This document shows, piece after piece, positions 1 through 6,404 of a DNA stretch of 37,967 bases. Each line of letters starts with the position of its first letter. Position 1 is the first letter of the stretch. Under the pieces are notes generated by a model. That model made no database searches. It was not told the origin of the DNA and saw only the letters and a list, made by a program, of their open reading frames with translations. The translations under genes and the position numbers were made by a program. Source of the stretch: Deltaproteobacteria bacterium (GTDB lineage Bacteria; Myxococcota_A; UBA796; SXON01); contig CANKTH010000043.1 in assembly GCA_947486185.1 (NCBI GenBank), forward strand, positions 1-37,967, given 5' to 3'.

Positions 1-326
1 CGAACGGGACAAGGCGTGATACAATGCCCACAACCCGTGCAGCGTGATTCGTGGAGCTGGACGCGACCGTCGGAATGCCTGAGCAGCGCATCGTGGGGGC
101 AAGCGGCGATACAGGGCGCGGGGGCGCAGTGCGTACACACCGCCAGTTCGGGCCCGGTCCCTCCCAGCTCGGCGTAGGACCGGATCGTGAGTCGCCGGCG
201 TTCAAGCACGACCGGATCGTCGGGGATGAGCCCCGTCAGACCGTAACGATCCTCGACGCACGCGACCTCGCAGGCGCGGCATTCCTGGCATCGTGACGGA
301 TCCAGCGAAGGGTGGCGCGTGGTCAC
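1..326 (-). CDS. 4Fe-4S dicluster ferredoxin-type electron-transfer protein (partial, C-terminus off the left edge)
   Basis: I translated the minus strand from a GTG at 326; the reading frame stays open to the window edge. The N-terminus reads MTTRHPSLDPSRCQECRACE. Three cluster motifs are visible: C-x2-C-x2-C-x3-C at residues 13-23, then C-x2-C-x4-C-x3-C-P (VCTHCAPAPCIAACP), then C-x2-C-x2-C-x3-C-P (RCTGCGHCITPCP). This spacing is that of the DmsB/HycB/CooF-like iron-sulfur subunits, which carry several [4Fe-4S] clusters and pass electrons to or from a molybdopterin, hydrogenase or other partner. The partner is not visible here. There is no strong Shine-Dalgarno before the GTG, so the exact start is less certain than the frame. 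It is transcribed away from the lipoprotein gene at 449, leaving a divergent spacer of about 120 bp. Family assignment is firm; specific function is unknown. Confidence 0.85.
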   Translation of the reverse strand, partial: MTTRHPSLDPSRCQECRACEVACVEDRYGLTGLIPDDPVVLERRRLTIRSYAELGGTGPELAVCTHCAPAPCIAACPHDALLRHSDGRVQLHESRCTGCGHCITPCPV

Positions 327-415
327 CCGGCGAGCGTAGCCGGCCGAAGCGGACCTGGCCTGGGCACGCGGGCCTCTCAAGTTCTGTGGGGCCGCTGTTC
401 AGCGCGCCGCGTCTG

Positions 416-440
416 TGGTAGAACTCCCGCCTTCGGAGGG
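416..440 (+). promoter_or_regulatory. Candidate -10 and strong RBS for the lipoprotein gene at 449
   Basis: A TAGAAC hexamer at about 419-424 could be a -10 element, but I see no good -35. A GGAGG lies at 436-440, about 8 nt before the ATG at 449, and supports that start. The RBS is convincing; the promoter is weak. Confidence 0.35.
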
Positions 441-448
441 TAAGAGAC

Positions 449-1090
449 ATGAGAGGACAGCTCGGTGGCGGCCTCCTACTGGCGCTCTGGATTTCGGGGT
501 GTGACGCCGACTGTTCCAACCCGGAGCGGGTCAATCAGGCCTATGAGGTGTGGCACTCGGTGGTGAACACGCCCGACGACTCCGGCGGCGCGAGCGGGCA
601 GTCCGCTCTGGAGATGACGGCCGACTATCCAAGCTACGAGCTGTTCGTGAACGGATGCTCACGCTGGGAGTTCACCTACCAGTCCGCGGCCGAGAAGGTC
701 AATGTCAACATCCTGGACATCGACGAGGTGCAGGGCACCGGGGATGCCGACTCGGCGACTCAGCAGAAGTACGAGGGCTCGCTCACCGCGGATGCGGAAA
801 ACTGTAACGTATTCACCGTCAAGTTCGCCGGTCAGTATCAGGCGCCCACCCTGTCGAATCACGACTTCGAGTACACGGCGACTTTGGCGTTTTTCGGGGA
901 CGCCTACTCCGGCACCTTCACGTATTCGGACATCTTCACTGGGCTGGACGCCGACGGCGCACCGGTGGAGGGCTCGATCGTCGGCGCCTCCGGTGAGGTC
1001 TTCGGCGAGGTGCCGGGCGCCGGCATCTTTGCGGGCGGCTCCGATACTGCCAGTCCCACCTGTTACGGAGCGGTTGCCCTGGCGGACTGA
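449..1090 (+). CDS. Predicted lipoprotein of unknown function (213 aa)
   Basis: The N-terminus MRGQLGGGLLLALWISGC is a lipoprotein signal peptide with lipobox I-S-G-C, so Cys18 should be lipidated. The next residue is Asp, which in Escherichia coli retains lipoproteins in the inner membrane; whether that rule holds here is unknown. The mature part is acidic, with short alternating beta-type stretches (for example TFTYSDIFTGLDADG and FEYTATLAFFGD), four further cysteines and no motif I recognise. A beta-barrel or lipocalin-like fold is conceivable but not shown. The ATG has a GGAGG box. It is probably a single-gene unit, since a 455-bp hairpin-rich spacer follows. Confidence 0.8.
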   Translation: MRGQLGGGLLLALWISGCDADCSNPERVNQAYEVWHSVVNTPDDSGGASGQSALEMTADYPSYELFVNGCSRWEFTYQSAAEKVNVNILDIDEVQGTGDADSATQQKYEGSLTADAENCNVFTVKFAGQYQAPTLSNHDFEYTATLAFFGDAYSGTFTYSDIFTGLDADGAPVEGSIVGASGEVFGEVPGAGIFAGGSDTASPTCYGAVALAD

Positions 1091-1143
1091 CGCCCTGGCC
1101 CCTCACGTTTTCGCGGGTCTGGCTTCTTGCGGGTCTGGGCGCC

Positions 1144-1164
1144 TGCCCGGCGTGCCGCCGGGCA
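1144..1164. repeat. Perfect hairpin, 9-bp stem with 3-nt loop
   Basis: TGCCCGGCG, loop TGC, then CGCCGGGCA: arms perfectly complementary, 54 nt after the stop of the 449-1090 gene. No T-run follows, so it is not a canonical intrinsic terminator, though it could stall polymerase or stabilise the mRNA 3' end. Confidence 0.6.
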
Positions 1165-1259
1165 CCGGTCGTCCTCTGGGTTCGGGCTTCGCCCTCAAGG
1201 GTCTCCCGCCCCGGCTACGCCGATTCGGGAGCCCCATCGCCGCCTTCTCCAGCGCGCTG

Positions 1260-1311
1260 CGCTCGCCGGAGCCGGCGGCGCCCGCCGGCCTTCCTGGCGC
1301 GGGGGCGAGCG
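1260..1311. repeat. Nested inverted repeat (long hairpin)
   Basis: Outer arms CGCTCGCC (1260-1267) and GGCGAGCG (1304-1311) are perfectly complementary. Inside them GCCGGCGG (1271-1278) and CCGCCGGC (1282-1289) form a second perfect stem with a 3-nt loop. The function is unknown. Confidence 0.55.
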
Positions 1312-1500
1312 TGCTCGCCGGCCCCATCGCGGTCGAACCGGACTCTTAGACGCCGGCACCTCGGTGGCGCCTGCGGATGGCGGCGTCCCGTCGCCCCGGC
1401 CAAGGTGCGCCGCCCCGGACCCTGATCGTGCGGTGCGCGAGGGGCGGCTCCCCGGAGGGGGAATCGTCGATGTGGTGATCCTTTTTCCACGGAACTGGCG

Positions 1501-1506
1501 TATACT
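1501..1506 (+). promoter_or_regulatory. Candidate -10 element for the globin-repeat gene
   Basis: TATACT lies 39 bp before the ATG at 1546, a reasonable distance for a short leader. The -35 region is T-rich (around 1478-1490) but does not match TTGACA well, so only the -10 is proposed. No clear Shine-Dalgarno precedes the ATG. Confidence 0.4.
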
Positions 1507-1545
1507 CTCCGCGGGACGCTTTACCCGGATCGCGGAGTCATCGAT

Positions 1546-4248
1546 ATGCGGCTTATAACGACACTTTTCCTTGCATCAGCCATTTTGGCCGGCTGCACCG
1601 ACGACAGCAAGGAGAGCACGCCCTCCACCCCCCTCCCGGACTCCGACGGGGATGGCTACTACGATGACGCCGACTGTGCGCCCGACGACGCGGCGGTCAG
1701 CCCTGGCGCTCCTGAGCTCTGTAACGGCCAGGACGATGATTGTGACGGTGATACCGACGAAATCGGCGCCGCGGATGGGATCTCCTACTTCGCGGATGCC
1801 GACGCGGATAGCTTCGGCGACGTCGACGGCGAGGTCGTCGCGTGCGCTGCGCCGGATGGCTACGTCGCCGACAGCACCGACTGTGACGACGATGAGAGCG
1901 CGGTCAACCCGAGCGCCACCGAGGTGTGCGATGACGGTGACACCGACGAAAACTGCGACGGCGCCGCCGACGACGACAGCGCCACCGGCAAGAGCACCTT
2001 CTACCTCGACGGAGACGCCGACGGTTACGGTGTAGACGGGAGCACCGCCGACGCCTGTGACGTGATGGCGGGCTACGCCGCTGACACCGGTGACTGTGAC
2101 GACGTCAATGCGTCGGCGAACCCGGGTGCGGCCGAGGTGTGCGACGCAGCCGCGGCCGACGAAGACTGCGACGGCCTCGCGGACGACGCCGACGACTCGA
2201 CCACGGGCCAGACCACCTGGTACGCCGACCCCGACGGGGACGGCCTCGGCAGCAGCTCCGACACGCTCAGCGCGTGCTCGCAGCCCACGGGCTACGTCGA
2301 CACCCCCGCGCCGCCTACCGTCTACGACGATCTCGGTGGCGCCGCGGCTATCGACGCCGTGCTCGACGCCTTCCTGGCCAATGTGGCGGCCGACACCACC
2401 ATCAACTGGATGTTCGCCAACAGCGACCTGGCCAACCTCAAGCTCATGCTCGCCGATCAGATCTGCGAGGCGACGGGCGGCGGTTGCGTCTACACCGGCG
2501 GCGACATGGCGACGGTACACGCCGAGATGGCGATCACCGACGACCAGTTCAACGCGCTGGTCGGTGATCTCCTCCTCGCCCTGGACAGCCTCGCGGTGCC
2601 GTACACCGCGGGCACCTTCGACGGCGGCCTCCCCGCCGACACGCTGATCCTCGCGCTCGCCGGGATGCAGTCCGACATTGTCACCGACCCGCTCGGGGAC
2701 ACCGTGCTGTTCAACCAGCTCGGCGGCCACGCCGCGGTCAGCGCGGTGGTGGACGGCCTGATCGCGAACATCGCGCTCGACTCGCGGATCAACGGCTTCT
2801 TCGCCAGCACCGACCTGGTTGCGCTCGACGGCCACCTCGTCAACCAGATCTGTGAGGCGACGGGCGGCTACTGCACCTACACCGGTCGTTCGATGTGTGA
2901 CGTCCACGACGGCATGGGTGTGACCGAGTCGGACTTTGACGCCCTCGTAGAAGACCTGCTCCTCTCCTTGGACAGCTTGGGCGTAGCCTACACCGCGGGC
3001 ACCTTCGACGGCGGATTGCCGGCGGACAGCCTGATCCTCGCGCTGGCGGCGATGGAGGGCGAGGTGCTCGGCACCGATTGTGGCACGAGCACTGAGACGG
3101 TGTACGACGGCCTCGGCGGGGCCGCGGGCGTCGATGCGGTGCTCGACGAGTTCCTGGCCAACGTCGGCGCCGACGCCAACATCAACTGGATGTTCGCCAA
3201 CGCCGACCTGGGCAACCTCAAGACCATGCTCGCCGACCAGATCTGCGAGGCGACCGGTGGCGGCTGTGTGTACACCGGCGGCGACATGGTGACGGTGCAC
3301 GCCAACATGGCGATCACCGACGCCCAGTTCGGCTACCTCGTCGGCGACCTGCTGACCGCGATGGACACGCTCGGCGTGCCCTACACCGCGGGCACCTACG
3401 ACGGCGGATTGCCGGCGGACACCCTGATCCTGACGCTCGCCGGGATGCAGCCCGACATCGTCACCGATGCCGCCGCCGACACCGTGCTGTTCAACCAGCT
3501 CGGTGGCTACGCTGCGGTCTCGGCGGTGGTGGACGGTATGCTGAGCAATGTGGCGGCGAACTCCGAGATCAACTGGATGTTCGTGGATACCGACCTGGCG
3601 AACCTCGACACCATGCTGGTCAACCAGATCTGCGAGACCACCGGCGGCTACTGCGTCTACGCGGGCGGCGACATGGTGACGGTCCACGCCGACATGGCCA
3701 TCACGGACGCGCAGTTCAACGAGCTGGTCGGGGATCTCCTGCTGAGCCTCGACAGTCTGGGCGTGCCCTACACCGCGGGCACATATGACGGCGGCCTGCC
3801 GGCGGACTCCTTGATCCTCGCTCTCGCGGCGATGCAGCCGGATATCGTCACCGACCCCGCCGGGGACATCGTCAACTTCAACCAGATCGGCGGGCACGCC
3901 GCGTTGGAGGCGGTGATGGACCAGTTCCTCCTCAACGTGGCTGCCGATGCTCGTATCAACGGCTTCTTCGCCGCCACCGACCTCGTTGTACTCGACGAGC
4001 TATTGGTTGAGCAGACCTGCGAAGCTACCGGCGGGTATTGCACCTACTCTGGCCGGTCGATGTGTGACACGCACGCGGGAATGGGCGTGACCACGGACGA
4101 CTTCAACGCGTTGGTGGAGGATTTGCTCGACGCGCTCGACACTCTCGGGGTGCCTTATGCCCTCGATGGTAGCCAGCCGATCGACGCGCTGCTGTTCACG
4201 CTCCTCGCTATGGAAGGTGAGGTCACGGGCACGGACTGCACCCCCTAA
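1546..4248 (+). CDS. Surface lipoprotein: MopE-type repeats fused to five tandem truncated-haemoglobin-like domains (900 aa)
   Basis: The signal peptide ends in L-A-G-C (lipidated Cys17). Residues about 33-250 hold roughly three and a half MopE/Putative_MetBind repeats (DxDGDGY...DCDD...P...E.CD...D.NCDG), known to bind Ca or Cu in the Methylococcus surface protein MopE. From about residue 259 five domains of about 130 residues follow, starting near 259, 389, 519, 649 and 778. Domain 1 aligns without gaps over 45 residues to my recollection of Mycobacterium tuberculosis trHbN from B10 to the YTG motif. The E-F segment with the proximal His (V-H-x-x-M/G-x-I/V-T) is intact in every domain, at His325, 454, 585, 714 and 843. 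The CD1 Phe is kept. TyrB10 is Leu or Ile, and positions E7 and E11 are Leu in all five. Paired cysteines fit disulfides outside the cytoplasm. Haem binding is expected but inferred; the role (gas binding, haem storage, electron transfer) is unknown. Another lipoprotein gene follows after 83 bp. Confidence 0.88.
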   Translation: MRLITTLFLASAILAGCTDDSKESTPSTPLPDSDGDGYYDDADCAPDDAAVSPGAPELCNGQDDDCDGDTDEIGAADGISYFADADADSFGDVDGEVVACAAPDGYVADSTDCDDDESAVNPSATEVCDDGDTDENCDGAADDDSATGKSTFYLDGDADGYGVDGSTADACDVMAGYAADTGDCDDVNASANPGAAEVCDAAAADEDCDGLADDADDSTTGQTTWYADPDGDGLGSSSDTLSACSQPTGYVDTPAPPTVYDDLGGAAAIDAVLDAFLANVAADTTINWMFANSDLANLKLMLADQICEATGGGCVYTGGDMATVHAEMAITDDQFNALVGDLLLALDSLAVPYTAGTFDGGLPADTLILALAGMQSDIVTDPLGDTVLFNQLGGHAAVSAVVDGLIANIALDSRINGFFASTDLVALDGHLVNQICEATGGYCTYTGRSMCDVHDGMGVTESDFDALVEDLLLSLDSLGVAYTAGTFDGGLPADSLILALAAMEGEVLGTDCGTSTETVYDGLGGAAGVDAVLDEFLANVGADANINWMFANADLGNLKTMLADQICEATGGGCVYTGGDMVTVHANMAITDAQFGYLVGDLLTAMDTLGVPYTAGTYDGGLPADTLILTLAGMQPDIVTDAAADTVLFNQLGGYAAVSAVVDGMLSNVAANSEINWMFVDTDLANLDTMLVNQICETTGGYCVYAGGDMVTVHADMAITDAQFNELVGDLLLSLDSLGVPYTAGTYDGGLPADSLILALAAMQPDIVTDPAGDIVNFNQIGGHAALEAVMDQFLLNVAADARINGFFAATDLVVLDELLVEQTCEATGGYCTYSGRSMCDTHAGMGVTTDDFNALVEDLLDALDTLGVPYALDGSQPIDALLFTLLAMEGEVTGTDCTP
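2320..4245 (+). repeat. Five tandem globin-coding units of about 390 bp
   Basis: Units begin near 2320, 2710, 3100, 3490 and 3877. Corresponding stretches remain clearly alike at DNA level; for example 2401-2560 and 3181-3340 are near-identical by eye over long runs. Two unit types exist: A (N-W-M-F, Y-T-G-G-D-M) and B (N-G-F-F, G-R-S-M-C). The order is A, B, A, a B/A chimera, B, which suggests duplication by unequal recombination. Confidence 0.85.
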
Positions 4249-4331
4249 GTGGGGAGTTGCCCTCGTTGTCATCTGCTTCGGGGCGCCGGTAATGAAGACG
4301 CCGGCCCCTCGCCCTTGATCCGGAGCGTCTT

Positions 4332-4961
4332 GTGTTCGGGCTTTTGTGGATGATCGGCTGCGGCGGCCCCGAAGTCCCACCGGGGGACTGGGCCAACGTC
4401 GCGCCGGCGCAGGTGGTCGAGGTGCTCTCCGGGGAGGGCCGCAGCTATCTGCGTGTGGCGGAGGGTCAGTACAGCTTCTGGGCAAGCGTGCCGGAGCTTG
4501 AGGTCGAGCCGGGCGATTACGTGCTCTTGGGCAAGGGGCCGCTTCGTTATGCCGAGACCGGCGCCGGAAGGCTCTTTGATGCGTTGACGCTCATCGAGTC
4601 GGTGGCGGTGGTCGACCAGGCGGTGGCTTATGCAGCCGCAAAACTCCCGAAGGTCGAGGGTGGGCTGGACATCGCGGAGCTCTACGGCGCGCGGACGACC
4701 CTGGGCGGCAAGACGGTCAAGCTGCGTGGCCGCATCGTCAAGGCCAGCAAGAACATCGAGGGCACCAACTGGTACCACTTGAGGGACGGCAGCAGCGGGC
4801 CGGGCGACGGCGAAAACGACCTGACCTTCACCCAGGACGCTGATTACAACGTCGGCGACGTGGTGGTGGTGGAGGGACCGCTCACGCTCGACAAGGACCT
4901 GGGATTTGGCTACTTCTACGCGGCGATCCTGGAGAAGCCGACAGTCGTGGTGGAGCCATGA
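4332..4961 (+). CDS. NrfJ-like lipoprotein with two OB-fold-type halves (209 aa)
   Basis: Starts at a GTG with GGAG six bases upstream. The N-terminus MFGLLWMIGC is a very short, uncharged lipoprotein signal (lipobox M-I-G-C). Residues about 20-95 (A-Q-V-V-E-V-L-S-G...S-Y-L-R-V...F-W-A-S-V-P-E-L-E-V-E-P-G-D) resemble the NrfJ family, small periplasmic proteins linked to nitrite-reductase clusters and other respiratory contexts. Residues about 115-205 form a second module (K-L-R-G-R-I-V-K-A...W-Y-H-L-R-D-G...D-V-V-V-V-E-G-P) of nucleic-acid-binding or OB type, also frequent in such exported proteins. The gene follows the penta-globin gene after 83 bp and its stop overlaps the next start (ATGA), so it is translationally coupled downstream. 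Nearness to a globin-like protein is compatible with a haem or redox role, but that is inference. Confidence 0.75.
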   Translation: MFGLLWMIGCGGPEVPPGDWANVAPAQVVEVLSGEGRSYLRVAEGQYSFWASVPELEVEPGDYVLLGKGPLRYAETGAGRLFDALTLIESVAVVDQAVAYAAAKLPKVEGGLDIAELYGARTTLGGKTVKLRGRIVKASKNIEGTNWYHLRDGSSGPGDGENDLTFTQDADYNVGDVVVVEGPLTLDKDLGFGYFYAAILEKPTVVVEP

Positions 4962-5767
4962 TGCTATTCCTCGTCTGGCTCTGGGCGTGCGGGGGGGGCT
5001 CGGCGCCGGTCAAGCTTGTGGAGGAGGCGCCGCTCTCGCCCGAGGAGGAGGCGAAAAAAGCAGCGTCTGAAGCCAAGATCGCAGCTGCAGCCGCGGAGCG
5101 CGCCGCTTTGCCCGCCGCGGCCACGCGGGCCCGGTACGGCCTTAGCGTCGGGGTGAGCGAACACGCGGCGGTTGACAGCTGGCTCGAGCAAAACAAGCTC
5201 AAGTGCCAGCAGTTCCCTTCGCCTACACGAGAGACCTTCCAGTACCGCTGCGATGGGCTGCTCCCGATCGCGCTGCTCGCTGACCGCAGCGTACGTGGCA
5301 TGTTTACCCAGCTCCACCTCGTGCGCACCGAAGATGCGCCGATCCACTTCTTCTCGACGATGCGAAAGTACCTCGATGCCACGGACGCGATCTACGACTA
5401 CGACGACACCGTGGCGCGCCTGACCGCGACCCTGGGCGCCGCTCGGCGTGCCGACCCGGTGCCTGGGCCCGAGAAGCTGACCGGCGAGGGCGTTCGTATC
5501 GCCCGGTACGCCGCGAACTGGCGGTTCTCGGACCTCGACGTGAACGTGGTCCTACTCAAGGCGTCGGGCAACAGCGTGAGCCTTCAGGAGAGTTGGATGG
5601 TACCGGGGGTCGAGGAGCAGGTCGCGACCCACGCACGCACCGGCTCCGTGTCGGGAGCGGAAGGAAGTCGGCCGCCGGCCTGGAATCCACACGTGGACGA
5701 GGCGCCCAGCGTCGGGCCGCGGCGGTCCGCGGTAGCTCCCCCGAGGGCAGCTGGTGATCCACCCTGA
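4958..5767 (+). CDS. Predicted lipoprotein of unknown function (269 aa)
   Basis: ATG overlaps the previous stop by 4 bp. The N-terminus MMLFLVWLWAC is an 11-residue signal-like segment with no basic residue, followed by Gly-Gly-Gly-Ser. Residues 23-55 are Glu/Ala/Lys-rich and probably a helical or coiled-coil spacer. A mixed alpha/beta domain follows (about 60-225) with no motif I recognise; it contains two cysteines (K-C-Q-Q-F and Y-R-C-D-G). The last 45 residues are Pro/Arg/Ala-rich and low in complexity. The 3' end overlaps the SET gene start at 5754 by 14 bp, so the low-complexity tail may partly result from that overlap. No function assigned. Confidence 0.7.
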   Translation: MMLFLVWLWACGGGSAPVKLVEEAPLSPEEEAKKAASEAKIAAAAAERAALPAAATRARYGLSVGVSEHAAVDSWLEQNKLKCQQFPSPTRETFQYRCDGLLPIALLADRSVRGMFTQLHLVRTEDAPIHFFSTMRKYLDATDAIYDYDDTVARLTATLGAARRADPVPGPEKLTGEGVRIARYAANWRFSDLDVNVVLLKASGNSVSLQESWMVPGVEEQVATHARTGSVSGAEGSRPPAWNPHVDEAPSVGPRRSAVAPPRAAGDPP

Positions 5768-6404
5768 CACTGAGGTCAAGGAGGTCAACGCCCGGGTGGG
5801 GCTGGGCGTGTTCGTTACGCGCTCGATCCGCCAGGGTGAGCTGGTCTGGGTGCTCGACCCGCTTGATCGTCGCTTGTCGATGGAGGAAGTAGCTTCACTT
5901 CCGCCCGCGCTCCGCGAAGAGGTGGAGCGCCGTTGTTATATCAACGGGGACGGCAGGCCCGTCTTCTGTTGGGACGCCGGGCGGCTCACCAACCATTCGT
6001 GTGACCCCAATACGCTCGCGCTCGGCTTCAGCTTTGAAATCGCGCGGCGCGATATTTAGGCGGGCGAACAGCTCACCTGCGACTACGCGACCCTGAACAT
6101 GACGGGGAGCTTCCTGTGTGTTTGCGGATCGCCAGGCTGTCGGGGGCGGGTGTCGGCCGCCGATGGGGCCGCGCTTGTGGGCAGGTGGGACGACTGGACA
6201 CGCGAAGCGCTCCGTCGTGCCGCGACGGTTGAGCAGGTGCTCCTGCCATATGCCGATCCCGTACCTTCGGAGCGCGTGATCGTGGAGGCGCTCCGCGCGA
6301 GGCTCATCCCACGCCCACCTCCGGCCGCGTTGCTGCTCGCCGGCGCGCACCGTGGTTATCGTCCGACCGGGATCGACAACGGCCGGCTCTGGACACTCGT
6401 ATGA
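5754..6404 (+). pseudogene. SET-domain protein interrupted by an in-frame amber codon
   Basis: Starts at GTG (MIHPDTEVKEVNARVGLGVF). The first 101 codons encode the front of a SET domain: G-L-G-V-F-V-T-R-S-I-R-Q-G-E-L-V, then N-H-S-C-D-P-N-T, the signature of SET lysine methyltransferases that bind S-adenosylmethionine. The frame then meets TAG at 6057-6059 and continues in the same frame without a shift: A-G-E-Q-L-T-C-D-Y (the second SET signature) and a post-SET-like C-V-C-G-S-P-G-C-R-G, ending at 6404. The stop falls at a variable position (R-D-I-x-A-G-E), so one base change from CAG, AAG or GAG would restore a 216-codon gene. It is a recent pseudogene, a sequencing error, or a read-through site. 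The next gene starts inside its stop (ATGA), so the operon layout is preserved. Confidence 0.8.
6057..6059 (+). other. In-frame TAG inside the SET domain
   Basis: TAG lies between R-R-D-I and A-G-E-Q-L-T-C-D-Y. Both flanks are in the same frame and belong to one SET domain, so this single codon is the only lesion visible. Confidence 0.85.

Larger units (their letters stand above)
1091..1545. other. 455-bp intergenic region rich in inverted repeats, no convincing gene
   Basis: No reading frame here looks like a protein; open frames on both strands are Arg/Pro/Gly-rich, as expected by chance in high-GC DNA. At least four inverted repeats are present: a perfect 9-bp stem with a 3-nt loop at 1144-1164, GGGC-TTC-GCCC near 1187-1197, a nested hairpin at 1260-1311, and 7-bp arms GACGCCG/CGGCGTC at about 1349-1387. 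The right end carries a -10-like TATACT at 1501. It may hold a terminator for the gene at 449, a structured 5' leader or small RNA, or a decayed gene. Confidence 0.5.

Noticed and set aside
1576..3897. 773-codon open frame antisense to the MopE/globin gene
   Set aside because: Its Val/Gly/Arg/His-rich sequence repeats with the same period as the sense repeats and has no motif; it is a mirror of the biased codon use of the sense gene.
2320..4245. CRISPR-like periodicity
   Set aside because: The repeats are about 390 bp, coding and without unique spacers; they are protein-domain repeats.
4280..4312. Possible terminator after the penta-globin gene (GGGG-CG-CCGG...CCGG-CCCC)
   Set aside because: The stem is bulged and no T-run follows, so it cannot be called a terminator with confidence.
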